DNA of 64,000 nucleotides from an uncultured Lachnoclostridium sp. (GTDB lineage Bacteria > Bacillota > Clostridia > Lachnospirales > Lachnospiraceae), in the NCBI GenBank assembly GCA_948330435.1, contig CAOJBY010000002.1, positions 1 through 64,000 on the forward strand, read 5' to 3'. This document shows positions 41,167 to 50,110 of the stretch, piece after piece. Position numbers and translations under genes: made by a program. The notes below the pieces were generated by a model. It saw nothing but the letters and a program-made list of their open reading frames with translations. It searched no databases and was not told where the DNA came from. How positions within the stretch are numbered: the first letter of the stretch is position 1; every line of letters starts with the position of its first letter.

Positions 41167-42753
41167 CTACTTTCCAAATTCAGAAAGCTTAAGCCCCGGA
41201 TTCCGATCCAGGGTCATACCCACGCTCCAGGCATTGGCCCAGATAAGCAGGGGCCGTCCCTTCAGATCTTTGATCTTCTTCATATCCGAAGTTCCCACCA
41301 GCTTACTCATATCTATCTCCTCATTCTCAATCCAGCGGATATGCTCGTAGGGCAGGGGCTCCATCCGAATCTCAACATTGTACTCATTTTCCAGTCGGTA
41401 CTTCAATACATCAAACTGAAGAACACCAACTACACCTACAATGATCTCCTCCATTCCCGTATTATATTCCTGAAAAATCTGAATAGCTCCCTCCTGGGCG
41501 ATCTGCTCAATCCCCTTTACAAACTGCTTCCGCTTCATGGTATCCATCTGGCGAACCCTGGCAAAATGCTCCGGTGCGAAAGTGGGAATCCCCTCATACT
41601 GAAGCTTCCTGCCCGGCATACAGATGGTATCCCCAATAGAAAAGATTCCGGGATCAAAGACTCCAATAATATCCCCGGCATAGGCCTCCTCCACAATCTT
41701 CCGATCCTGAGCCATAATCTGCTGCGGCTGTGACAGGCGAAGCTTTTTCCCTCCCTGTACATGGCTCACCTCCATACCTGCGGTAAACTTTCCGGAACAG
41801 ATCCGCATAAACGCAATTCGATCCCGATGAGCCTTGTTCATATTGGCCTGAATCTTAAACACAAAAGCGGAAAATTCCTCTTTCATGGGATCCACCACTC
41901 CAATATCCGCCCGTCTTGGCAGAGGAGAAGTAGTCATCTGAAGAAAATGCTTCAAAAAAGTCTCCACTCCGAAATTGGTCAAAGCAGATCCGAAAAACAC
42001 AGGGGACAGTTCTCCTGCACTGACCAGATCCTGGTCAAACTCCGCACTTGCCCCGTCCAGAAGCTCGATATCCTCCAAAAGCTTTTCTTTCTGTCCCGAA
42101 TCCAGAATCTTATCAAGCTGTGGATCCTCCAGTGCAAGCTCCAGCTCCTGCCCCTCCTTTGTTCCTTTCTCCGTGTCTGAGAACAAAAGAACCTTTCTGG
42201 TATTCCGATCAAACACACCCTTAAACGCCTTTCCGGATCCGATAGGCCAGTTCACGGGACAGGTTGCGATCCCCAGTTCATTCTCAATATCATCCAGAAG
42301 CTCAAAGATATCCATGGCATCCCGATCCATCTTATTGATAAAGGTAAAAATCGGGATATGCCGCATGGCACAGACCTTGAACAGCTTCCTGGTCTGAGCC
42401 TCCACACCCTTAGAGCCGTCAATCACCATCACGGCGGAATCCGCCGCCATCAGCGTCCGGTAAGTATCCTCTGAGAAATCCTGGTGTCCGGGAGTATCCA
42501 AAATATTGATGCAATAATTATCATATTCAAACTGAAGCACCGAGGAGGTAACCGAGATACCTCTCTCTTTCTCAATCTCCATCCAGTCCGACACTGCGTG
42601 GCGGGCCGTGGCCTTTCCCTTTACGGAACCGGCCAGATTGATGGCCCCGCCATAGAGCAAAAACTTCTCTGTCAATGTAGTTTTTCCTGCATCCGGGTGG
42701 GATATTATCGCAAAAGTTCTTCTCTTTTCAATCTCTTTTACATAGTCAGCCAT
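41167..42753 (-). CDS. prfC: Peptide chain release factor 3
   Basis: A 528-residue GTPase that recycles RF1 and RF2 after termination. The G1 motif is SHPDAGKTTLTEK, the G3 DTPGHQDFS and the G4 NKMDRD. The length and the C-terminal RF3 domain are normal. A weak AAGGAAT lies before the ATG. The promoter is at 42806-42833. Confidence 0.97.
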   Translation of the reverse strand: MADYVKEIEKRRTFAIISHPDAGKTTLTEKFLLYGGAINLAGSVKGKATARHAVSDWMEIEKERGISVTSSVLQFEYDNYCINILDTPGHQDFSEDTYRTLMAADSAVMVIDGSKGVEAQTRKLFKVCAMRHIPIFTFINKMDRDAMDIFELLDDIENELGIATCPVNWPIGSGKAFKGVFDRNTRKVLLFSDTEKGTKEGQELELALEDPQLDKILDSGQKEKLLEDIELLDGASAEFDQDLVSAGELSPVFFGSALTNFGVETFLKHFLQMTTSPLPRRADIGVVDPMKEEFSAFVFKIQANMNKAHRDRIAFMRICSGKFTAGMEVSHVQGGKKLRLSQPQQIMAQDRKIVEEAYAGDIIGVFDPGIFSIGDTICMPGRKLQYEGIPTFAPEHFARVRQMDTMKRKQFVKGIEQIAQEGAIQIFQEYNTGMEEIIVGVVGVLQFDVLKYRLENEYNVEIRMEPLPYEHIRWIENEEIDMSKLVGTSDMKKIKDLKGRPLLIWANAWSVGMTLDRNPGLKLSEFGK

Positions 42754-42805
42754 ACTTATTTCATTCCTTATCTATTAAATACCTTACTCCAAGGCAACAA
42801 CTACT

Positions 42806-42833
42806 AGTATACACATTTTCCATATATTTTCAA
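42806..42833 (-). promoter_or_regulatory. Promoter of prfC
   Basis: Minus-strand TTGAAA (42828-42833), 16 bases and TATACT (42806-42811). Confidence 0.6.
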
Positions 42834-42945
42834 GACAAAACCCATCTTTCTTATGTTCAGCCCCAAACGGTCGAAAGTACTATATAAGAAACTTTATCTT
42901 ACATGTGCTGATTAGGAGAGTACATTAGAAAAAGGGGGGAATTCT

Positions 42946-44046
42946 ATGAAGCCTGTAACCAACCGTTACCAAGAAGCCAACGTCTGGCAAAATCACCAGA
43001 CCACCTTGCGGAATATCCAGGAATCCGTATCCAAAATTCCAAATAACACCAGCCAAGCCACCACGCAAAAAGATCCCTTAAAAGATCAACTGGATCTCAC
43101 AGGCCCTGCATCAACCAGTCTGGAAGTCCGTATGGAAAAGCTTCTGGAGCAGTTAAAAAAGAATTTTCCCGGAATTTCCTTTGAGATTGTCCCTGACAGC
43201 AACTATCATAACCTGAAAGAAAAAGCCGCTTCCCTGGGACAGGGAAAGCATCTCCTGATTTCCGAGTCTTTTCTGAAACGTATGGGCAGCAGCGAAAAAG
43301 ACTTTGAGACTTGCAAAAACATGCTGCTGGCTTCCACGCTTCTGCTGGCGGAAAATAAAGCTGCCGGGGTGTTCTTAGAAGAAAAGCAGGCCACTTCCTG
43401 GACTGTCAAAGAAAAGGAAAAGGCCAAAGATCCGGAAGCGGAAACTCTCGCCAAAATGCTGGAAAGCCTGAAAGAAGCTAAAAACAATTCCAAAATCAAG
43501 GTTTCCTCCAACGTCTCCTACGAGACCGGAGAGCTCTACCGCAAGCTGGCAAGGGCCGGCGACAAGGCTCTGGTGCAGAGTGTGGTGAGCGAGACCTACC
43601 AAAACATGGGTGCTCTCCGCCTGATCGCCTGTATGGGCGAGGATAAAGAACGGGCAAAAGCTCAAAAGGCTATTCGTTCCTTGGAAAAGCTTGTCACACG
43701 AAGCCGCCAGAAAATGCGTCAGCTGGACAAGGAAGAACTTTTGAAGCTAAAAAGGAAACGGGCTATCAAGCGGCAGGAGGAAGCCAAGCTTCGGGAAATA
43801 CAGCAGGAATTAAAGAAGCTGCAGACAAAGAAAGCCCGTCTGAATAAAAAGCTTTTGGAAGAGGGGGATGCCGCTGATCGGGAGATCCAAAGGCTTAAGC
43901 AGCACCTGGCTTATGCTAATAGCAATCAGCTTCTCTCTGGTGCTTCTGCTCCTGTAGAAATGGCGGTTGGAGGAGATATGGCAGCTGGGGAAGCTGCCTG
44001 CGTAAGCGTTGATCAAATTGAGCTGTCTGAGCCTGTGGCGTTTTAG
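42946..44046 (+). CDS. Unknown coiled-coil protein
   Basis: A 366-residue soluble protein that I do not recognise. Residues 1-50 are polar and probably disordered. Residues 55-190 form a mixed helical domain (MEKLLEQLKKNFPGISFEIVPDSNY). Residues 240-320 are a long charged coiled coil rich in Lys, Arg, Glu and Gln. The last 35 residues are Ala/Gly-rich. There is no signal peptide or membrane helix. A GGGGGG block precedes the ATG at good spacing. It is monocistronic, divergent from prfC and followed by a 21-bp terminator. Proteins of this general build occur in Lachnospiraceae without known function. Confidence 0.8.
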   Translation: MKPVTNRYQEANVWQNHQTTLRNIQESVSKIPNNTSQATTQKDPLKDQLDLTGPASTSLEVRMEKLLEQLKKNFPGISFEIVPDSNYHNLKEKAASLGQGKHLLISESFLKRMGSSEKDFETCKNMLLASTLLLAENKAAGVFLEEKQATSWTVKEKEKAKDPEAETLAKMLESLKEAKNNSKIKVSSNVSYETGELYRKLARAGDKALVQSVVSETYQNMGALRLIACMGEDKERAKAQKAIRSLEKLVTRSRQKMRQLDKEELLKLKRKRAIKRQEEAKLREIQQELKKLQTKKARLNKKLLEEGDAADREIQRLKQHLAYANSNQLLSGASAPVEMAVGGDMAAGEAACVSVDQIELSEPVAF

Positions 44047-44060
44047 TGTGGGGACGGACG

Positions 44061-44115
44061 GGAGAACCGGAAAGCAAGGCCGGCGGCCTTGCTTTCCGGT
44101 TCTCCCTGGTTTTTA
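44061..44115 (+). terminator. 21-bp perfect terminator hairpin
   Basis: Arms 44061-44081 and 44085-44105 are perfect reverse complements with a three-base loop, followed by CTGGTTTTTA. It lies 15 bases past the stop of the coiled-coil gene and next to the end of the convergent hydrolase gene, so it may serve both. Confidence 0.85.
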
Positions 44116-44688
44116 GGGGGATTTGGCAGGATTACCCTTACAGTAAGTAAACGTCTTTTGCATGATATCCTTTAGATTTGTAATATTTTCTAATGTTTGA
44201 TTGCATTCCAGGGAATGGCTACAGTCTTTATATACGGTCAGTGGAATATGATTTGCATCGGAAAGCCGGATGATCTCGTCTGTGTCGCTCCACGGGTCTG
44301 CTGTCCCGATAAAACCGATGGCATGCTTTGGCGGAAAAAGATATGTCTGCACCAATGGTGTATACAGAATATGTCTCGCATCATGTAAGCCATATTTTGC
44401 CCCATAGGATGCCGCAATGATCGTACCGACGCTTTTTGAAATAAAAAGTATATCATCATATTCCGTCCAGTCAATGTCCGAAAGCTCCGCTTCCACCTGT
44501 AAAAACAGCGTCTCATATGCTTCTTTCATCTTCTCTTCATTGCCACGGATATCTCCGGCATGATAAGTGTAGCTTATAGTTCTATCATTTTTGTATCCCA
44601 GTTCACGGGCTATGCTTCTGCTGTAGTATAGAAGAGGTTTGTCGCAGTGGTATCCTATACCCGGAAAGTAAATGGCTATCTTTGACAT
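44113..44688 (-). CDS. Small alpha/beta hydrolase
   Basis: A 191-residue alpha/beta-hydrolase fold protein. The nucleophile is probably Ser86 in SKSVGT, a variant elbow with lysine and without the first glycine of GxSxG. Asp131 in GTADPWSD and His158 in CSHSLE complete a triad. No signal peptide is seen, so it is cytoplasmic. The substrate is unknown. AAAGGA precedes the ATG at 44688, and a promoter lies at 44725-44753. It lies just downstream of the LytTR regulator gene but has its own promoter. Confidence 0.82.
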   Translation of the reverse strand: MSKIAIYFPGIGYHCDKPLLYYSRSIARELGYKNDRTISYTYHAGDIRGNEEKMKEAYETLFLQVEAELSDIDWTEYDDILFISKSVGTIIAASYGAKYGLHDARHILYTPLVQTYLFPPKHAIGFIGTADPWSDTDEIIRLSDANHIPLTVYKDCSHSLECNQTLENITNLKDIMQKTFTYCKGNPAKSP

Positions 44689-44724
44689 AATGGATCCTTT
44701 CAGTTCTTGGTATCGTTTCATTAG

Positions 44725-44753
44725 ATTATAGCATAAATATGTTGCTATATCCA
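44725..44753 (-). promoter_or_regulatory. Promoter of the alpha/beta hydrolase gene
   Basis: Minus-strand TATAAT (44725-44730) with an extended -10 TGC, 17 bases, and a weak -35 TGGATA (44748-44753). A perfect 0A box TGTCGAA (44809-44815) lies about 95 bases upstream of the predicted start. Confidence 0.55.
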
Positions 44754-44826
44754 GCTATTTTCCGGCTGTCCCTGGTCTGACAATTTCATTAATCCATATA
44801 GCTACTTTTTCGACAAATGCTCCAAA

Positions 44827-45531
44827 TTAATTGCCTACTTCAAATCCACTGTTCATGGCATATGCGACTGCCCTGGAATAGATTCTTGATATTTCAACCT
44901 TTTTATAATTTGTCAAAACGAGTTGATTTCCTGTTCGACTTTGGATGTAATTTTTATTAACGATAAAGGATCTATGGCATTTTATAAAATATGACGGACT
45001 TTGCTCCAGCACTTTTTTTAATGAATGCTTGATCTGTATCACACCATCCTTTGTGTAGATATTCATATAATGCTGCATACTCTCAAAGCAAATGATTCTT
45101 TGAAAGGGTATCCTGTTTGTCATCCCATGATAGAAATATTGAAAATACTCCTTGCTTATGGAATCCAATACAAAATTCATGCACTCATCGATGTCCCGTG
45201 GTTTAAGAGGTTTTAAGTAATATCGAAAAGCATTTACGGTATACCCCTCTATTGCGTACTTCTCATAATTTGTCGCAAAGACTATGGTATTGCAAAACCC
45301 CATATTGCGAAGCTCGGCAGCCAGTTCTATGCCATTGAAATCTGGAAGTTCAATATCAATGAAAACAATATCATAGGCCAAAATGATGTCTAAGGCCGTA
45401 TGAAGAAGCCTATGACCATCCGTAAAATCGGATATCTCCAATTCTGTTCTTGTCTCAGACCATTGCAATAACAAATTTTTTAAATAATCAGTATAAACTT
45501 TATCATCTTCAATAATCGCAGCCTTAATCAA
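44827..45531 (-). CDS. LytTR-family response regulator, TTG start
   Basis: A 234-residue AgrA/ComE-type regulator. The receiver (1-120) has Asp59 in VFIDIELPDFNG and Lys108 in YLKPL. The LytTR DNA-binding domain (about 135-234) contains FIKCHRSFIVNKNYI. TTG at 45531 lies eight bases after GGGGAGG; the alternative GTG at 45540 falls inside that ribosome site. It overlaps the kinase gene by eight bases. This type of regulator usually controls peptide export, bacteriocin or quorum-sensing genes and binds paired direct repeats. Confidence 0.93.
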   Translation of the reverse strand: MIKAAIIEDDKVYTDYLKNLLLQWSETRTELEISDFTDGHRLLHTALDIILAYDIVFIDIELPDFNGIELAAELRNMGFCNTIVFATNYEKYAIEGYTVNAFRYYLKPLKPRDIDECMNFVLDSISKEYFQYFYHGMTNRIPFQRIICFESMQHYMNIYTKDGVIQIKHSLKKVLEQSPSYFIKCHRSFIVNKNYIQSRTGNQLVLTNYKKVEISRIYSRAVAYAMNSGFEVGN

Positions 45532-46897
45532 ATATGCCACCTCCCCAATTATAAGGTATGGTAAGCTCCATTATAAAAATGTGATTATTTATATCAAACT
45601 TGGTCGAAATATCTCCATGTGCCTGCGTTACAATTTGCTCTATAATACGCAGGCCATAACCGTGCATTTCCTGAACCCCCTTTTTCTTGCTACTTTCAGA
45701 TTCGAAAGGTGCAAGGGAAGCATCATATCTGTTTTTCATTATAATGGATATGCTGCTTTCCTTTTCAAAAAGAAATAACTCTATAAACCTCTCCTCTTCA
45801 ACCTCAACCTTCATATTGGCATGGATTGCATTATCAAACAGATTATCAAGCATACAGCACAATTCCTGGGATGAAAGTACGGAAATATCTGCCTTTGTGA
45901 CAGACACCCGCACGTCTATATGCTTCTCTTTTGCAGTCTGTCTTTTATTTGAAATAATATAGTTTAGAATCTCGTCATCCGTATAATGAATGATTTTTAA
46001 TTCCCTATGATAACTGTCATTCAGTTCTTTCAAATAAGCGGACGCCTTTTGGTACTTCCCCTTTTCCAATAGAATATCCAATAAATTCATATGCTTGGAA
46101 AAATCATGCCGAAAAAACTGGAACTGCTCTATAGCAAGCCGTAAGCTTTCATAATACTCATCTTTCAATTCCATATATTGCATCTGTAATTGCAATTCCT
46201 GCTTTTGATAGGACGACTTTGTCCATTTCATAAGAAAAAGAATAACACTCACAAATAAGGCAAGAAATACGTAACCAATAAAAATAATATAAGAATAAAT
46301 ATCCATGCTCCCGGAATTTGACATCATCAAAACAGACACAATATTTATTAAATAATTAACAGCCAGGATGCCGGCACCTAAAAGAAACAGCATAAAGATC
46401 AACGCCGTATTGGGATAGTTTTGGAACTGCCGGTTTTTTCTGCATGCAAAAATAATAACCATATACAAAAACGAACTGATAATGCAAAATATAAACGTCA
46501 TAAGAAAGCGTTCAAAAGACTGCACCCAGGCACTCTCCGGTCGAAAAACATGCAATACCACAGATATGGAAAACGTTGCAAAATCGGAAATAATCGTAAC
46601 CACCAAGGGCAAAATACCTGCAAACAGCTTTCGTGAAAAATAATCGCTAAAACAGTACAGACTGTACAGCAGCGTTCCGCACAATGATAAAAATGTCATT
46701 GCCGTTCCATTAATCGCCTGAATATTATTCAGCAGACATATATAAAAAAAGAAAACAAACGCCCCCAGCATCGGGCGTAATTTTTTATTATTCTGAAAAA
46801 AATTTTTATAAAATAGATAGAGCCAGGTTACTTCAATACCATTAAAAATACATTCAAAAAAAGTCCATATTGTCCAGGATTCCAAAACTGTCATCAT
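45524..46897 (-). CDS. GHKL sensor histidine kinase, AgrC-like
   Basis: A 457-residue membrane kinase. Five or six helices occupy residues 8-240. The phospho-acceptor is the histidine of RHDFSKHMN near residue 270, and a GHKL ATPase with DNLFDNAIHAN and GYGLRIIEQI fills the C-terminus. This is the HPK10 type that senses peptides. Adjacent ATGs at 46897 and 46894 follow AAAGG. No AgrB or AgrD precursor gene is visible nearby, so the signal may come from elsewhere. Confidence 0.92.
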   Translation of the reverse strand: MMTVLESWTIWTFFECIFNGIEVTWLYLFYKNFFQNNKKLRPMLGAFVFFFYICLLNNIQAINGTAMTFLSLCGTLLYSLYCFSDYFSRKLFAGILPLVVTIISDFATFSISVVLHVFRPESAWVQSFERFLMTFIFCIISSFLYMVIIFACRKNRQFQNYPNTALIFMLFLLGAGILAVNYLINIVSVLMMSNSGSMDIYSYIIFIGYVFLALFVSVILFLMKWTKSSYQKQELQLQMQYMELKDEYYESLRLAIEQFQFFRHDFSKHMNLLDILLEKGKYQKASAYLKELNDSYHRELKIIHYTDDEILNYIISNKRQTAKEKHIDVRVSVTKADISVLSSQELCCMLDNLFDNAIHANMKVEVEEERFIELFLFEKESSISIIMKNRYDASLAPFESESSKKKGVQEMHGYGLRIIEQIVTQAHGDISTKFDINNHIFIMELTIPYNWGGGIFD

Positions 46898-46932
46898 TCA
46901 TGAATGCCTTTCTTGATCTGTGTTATTAATAC

Positions 46933-46958
46933 CCTCAGTGTAAAAAAGAACACTGAGG
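46933..46958 (-). terminator. Hairpin in the kinase gene leader
   Basis: A 9-bp perfect stem (CCTCAGTGT with ACACTGAGG) has an A/T loop of eight bases. It lies between the kinase promoter and start, and after the permease genes. No clear T run follows, so it may be only a leader structure. Confidence 0.45.
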
Positions 46959-46975
46959 ATATGGGCAGTATTTCA

Positions 46976-47003
46976 TTTATACTATCATATTTCCCATTGT
47001 CAG
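46976..47003 (-). promoter_or_regulatory. Possible promoter of the LytTR two-component genes
   Basis: Minus-strand CTGACA (46998-47003), 16 bases, TATAAA (46976-46981). Confidence 0.5.
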
Positions 47004-47026
47004 ACAAATTTTGAATGCAATTATGA

Positions 47027-48481
47027 TTACATCCCCTGCAGAAGCGATCTGGGATTAACCCGTGTTGTCCTGACAGACGCAATACACACGCTGACGCAGG
47101 AAATAAGGTATACCATAATTCCTAAAAACAGAATGTCCCCTATGGAGATACTACTGTTTAGTTTAACCGGATCCGAAGCAACCTTGTGAATCACGGGATT
47201 CGGATTTGTCGCACTTACATCCATTACATAAGCTTCCGTTTGCGAGTCCGGACTCATTGCCTGTTCCATTATCTTGCTGCACCCGTCAACAAGCGGCTTT
47301 GCCAACCCTATGGCCACTCCCAGGGCCACCGTCGTTATCACGATGCTTTCCAGCAGCACCTGTGCAAGTATCTTTCTCCTGCTTACGCCAATGGAAAGCA
47401 GAATCCCCATTTCCCGTCTCCGTCCTTTCATCCACATGACAAAGACCAAATACAATATCAGCACGGTTCCAACGATTCCAACCCCTGACAGCAGCAAAGA
47501 CAGGGTGCGGATCTGTTTCAGCGGTTTGACGGATGCATGGTATGCCGTGTCATCCCGGTACATGAGCAAGCCGGTGATGTCAAGCCGTTCTTCCACCTGC
47601 CGCATGATTTCCGGCAGGTATTCCGGGCCATCCGTGAAAAATGTAACTTCCCTGTAGGAATCATTCAGATTATCGAAGCCTATGTAGCTTATGTTATTGT
47701 AAAGCTGTTTTCCCGTATCATAATCAACGTAAATAAAGTTATCCGCATAATCATGTTCGGCCGTATAGACTGACTCTTCCTGCTTAAAATTCGTTTCAAA
47801 AACTCCAATAATTTCCACTTCCACAGGGTCGCCTACCCTTTCATACGGGTCCTCACAGGGTTCATAAATTCCCCTTTTCGTTTCCAGCGTAAGAAAGTCC
47901 CCGACAGAAAGAGCGTTCTCTTTTGCAACGTACTCCGAGATAAGGGCAGCCGAACGCTCCTCTTTTTGAATGTTACGTCCGGACGTAATGGAAAACGCTC
48001 CCGTTCGGAAATTCTGATTTAATTCTCCATTGGAACAGATATATGCCCGTATTACCTGACGGGATAGTTCCACTTCTTCTTGAGTAAAATACTGGTCTTC
48101 CGTTGAATCCGTCCATAATCCAGGTCTCAATTTTAAATCCGCCCATGCAAAAATCTCCAAGTCAATGGAGTAATCTGACACCCTTTCTATCTTTAAAATA
48201 TCAGAAACCATTCCTTCTGTTATTTCAGGACCTGCATAAGTTGTATAACTATAGCCATTGCCGGTCCGTGTTTCCTGGTAGGCGGGATTGTTCTCATCAA
48301 CCTTAAGCACAAAGCTGGTACCCAAATTTTGTGTTAATAAATCAATCTGACTTTGCGAGTTCCGAACCAGGGCTGTTCCAACTAAAATCAAACATGCCAA
48401 AAACAAAAAAATCAGAAACATCAGAAAGCTCCGTCTCTTTTTTCGTCCAAGATACAAGAATGCACGTCTGCCAATTCCCAT
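47027..48481 (-). CDS. FtsX/MacB-type ABC permease (second of a pair)
   Basis: A 484-residue permease. One helix (about 17-40) is followed by a large extracytoplasmic domain (about 45-320) and three C-terminal helices (about 330-480), the MacB/FtsX layout. The GRRREMGILLSIGVSRRKILAQ coupling segment after helix two is typical. It is paralogous to the next permease gene (48495-49844), 13 bases upstream. AAGGAGG precedes the ATG. With the divergent ATPase at 50111 it probably exports peptides or lipids or confers peptide resistance. Confidence 0.9.
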   Translation of the reverse strand: MGIGRRAFLYLGRKKRRSFLMFLIFLFLACLILVGTALVRNSQSQIDLLTQNLGTSFVLKVDENNPAYQETRTGNGYSYTTYAGPEITEGMVSDILKIERVSDYSIDLEIFAWADLKLRPGLWTDSTEDQYFTQEEVELSRQVIRAYICSNGELNQNFRTGAFSITSGRNIQKEERSAALISEYVAKENALSVGDFLTLETKRGIYEPCEDPYERVGDPVEVEIIGVFETNFKQEESVYTAEHDYADNFIYVDYDTGKQLYNNISYIGFDNLNDSYREVTFFTDGPEYLPEIMRQVEERLDITGLLMYRDDTAYHASVKPLKQIRTLSLLLSGVGIVGTVLILYLVFVMWMKGRRREMGILLSIGVSRRKILAQVLLESIVITTVALGVAIGLAKPLVDGCSKIMEQAMSPDSQTEAYVMDVSATNPNPVIHKVASDPVKLNSSISIGDILFLGIMVYLISCVSVCIASVRTTRVNPRSLLQGM

Positions 48482-48494
48482 GGCCAGTCCCTCC

Positions 48495-49844
48495 TTAACT
48501 CATGGTGGAAAGAATATTCTTCGGTTTCATCTTCAAGATTGTAACCGATGAGATTCCCGTAGCCAAAATCACAACACCTAATTCCAATATGCCGATTTGC
48601 AAAATAGTCACGGGGTTCAGCTCCATCGTTATCTCTATGTCTGATTCCATTTCCGCCTGTGCCATGTCCCGTTCCGTCAATGGTCCGGATTCGTCCGCCT
48701 GGGACCAGGCCCCCTCATCCATCACGGCAAGAACAGCTTTCTCCAACCGGGGCATGGTTCCCGCTACCAGGATGCAGGAAAGTACAAATGCCAAAAAGGC
48801 AAGGATCAGATTCTCCATCATATGCTGCATCAGAATCGAAGCCTTACGGATTCCCACGGAAAGATAAATCCCCGTCTCGTGTACCCTCTCCCTCATCCAA
48901 AGCAGCAGAATGAGGGACACAATGATGAAGCCCAATAGAATGATGATGGCAATGATAAGCATCGTAAGGCTTTTCAACCGTTCCAGGGGGAGCCTGGATT
49001 CCTGGTACTGCTTGTTATTCTTTACCACCTGATAGCCCTCCATCCCCCGTTCCGATTGTTCGGCAAGGTCACTGACAATCCGTTCCAGAGCTTGCGGCTG
49101 ATCCACAAAAAAGAGTGCCCCGCTTCTGTAGCTGTCAATTTCCCTTTCCAAAGTCCACCCAATCATGTCTCTTACGCTCTGGGTGTCCACAAATATAAAA
49201 TTTTCAACCATGTCACATTCCGCAGTATTGGAGGTATAAGAATTCTGACGTGACTTTATCTGAAAAATCCCCACGATTTCAAATGCCTGCCAATCCCGCC
49301 CCGCATCCTCGTCGTAATAAGACAGGGAAACCGTGTCTCCCACGGACAGCCCGTTCTCTTCTGCAAGCTCCTGGGAAATCAGGGCCTTATAGGAATCCTC
49401 CGCCGTAATGTGCCTGCCCTCCGACAACAACAAAGACTGCAGTATGAAGTACTCATTCAGGCCGGTATCCGTATTCCCCATGATTCTGGCCAGCTTCGCT
49501 TTTTCATCCTGTTCCTGGGTAAAGCGTCCAGGCAACAGGTCCATGTCCCTTGTCATGAAATAAACCGTGTCCATGCCGTTGAATTCCCGTATTTCATAAG
49601 AATCCATGATATGATTGATGAACTCGTCATCTACATACTTATTGAGACCCGGCTTGTCATCCGTCTCAATTTTAAAATATCCGCCCATTGCCTGAAACAA
49701 TCTCTGCATTGCCCCATCGGCTCCCTGTCCTATCGTAATGCAGGTCAGCATAAGGGTCGTAATGATAAATAAAATCAGCCATAAAATGACGGATCGGTTT
49801 CGCTTTCTCAAAAGATACAGAACAGACCGTTTTCTGCAATTCAT
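48495..49844 (-). CDS. FtsX/MacB-type ABC permease (first of a pair)
   Basis: A 449-residue permease with the same build as its downstream paralogue: helix one at about 17-40, an extracytoplasmic region with the repeated pattern ALISQELAEENGLSVGD (the paralogue has ALISEYVAKENALSVGD), and three C-terminal helices. The coupling segment is MRERVHETGIYLSVGIRKA. AAAGGA precedes the ATG. The tandem pair probably arose by duplication and may form a heterodimer. The ATPase lies on the other strand across a 266-base control region. Confidence 0.9.
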   Translation of the reverse strand: MNCRKRSVLYLLRKRNRSVILWLILFIITTLMLTCITIGQGADGAMQRLFQAMGGYFKIETDDKPGLNKYVDDEFINHIMDSYEIREFNGMDTVYFMTRDMDLLPGRFTQEQDEKAKLARIMGNTDTGLNEYFILQSLLLSEGRHITAEDSYKALISQELAEENGLSVGDTVSLSYYDEDAGRDWQAFEIVGIFQIKSRQNSYTSNTAECDMVENFIFVDTQSVRDMIGWTLEREIDSYRSGALFFVDQPQALERIVSDLAEQSERGMEGYQVVKNNKQYQESRLPLERLKSLTMLIIAIIILLGFIIVSLILLLWMRERVHETGIYLSVGIRKASILMQHMMENLILAFLAFVLSCILVAGTMPRLEKAVLAVMDEGAWSQADESGPLTERDMAQAEMESDIEITMELNPVTILQIGILELGVVILATGISSVTILKMKPKNILSTMS

Positions 49845-49896
49845 ATTTGAATAGTCCTTTCGCCCGGCTTATGATACAAACGATTTTTTACCTATT

Positions 49897-50035
49897 ATGT
49901 TAATAATAATAAATTTGCTGTTCTTTTTAAACATACCGGACATAAAAAGCAATAAACCATACACGTTCTGCTTCATGTACATTTTTTTGCTTTTTATGAA
50001 TTTTCATTTACTTCTGTTAAATTATTTATTAACAT
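49897..50035. promoter_or_regulatory. Nested inverted repeats in the divergent control region
   Basis: The outer perfect 10-bp arms are 49897-49906 (ATGTTAATAA) and 50026-50035. The inner perfect 11-bp arms are 49941-49951 (CATAAAAAGCA) and 49988-49998. The region is very A+T rich and lies between the first permease and the ATPase, both of which start here. It is the likely site of LytTR or other control; I could not assign a clear SigA promoter in either direction. Confidence 0.6.
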
Positions 50036-50110
50036 GAAATTATCCTGATTATCATCTGTAAAGCGGTCAATACTGCTATCGGTAAAACTCTTTAAGGGGG
50101 GAATACTAAA

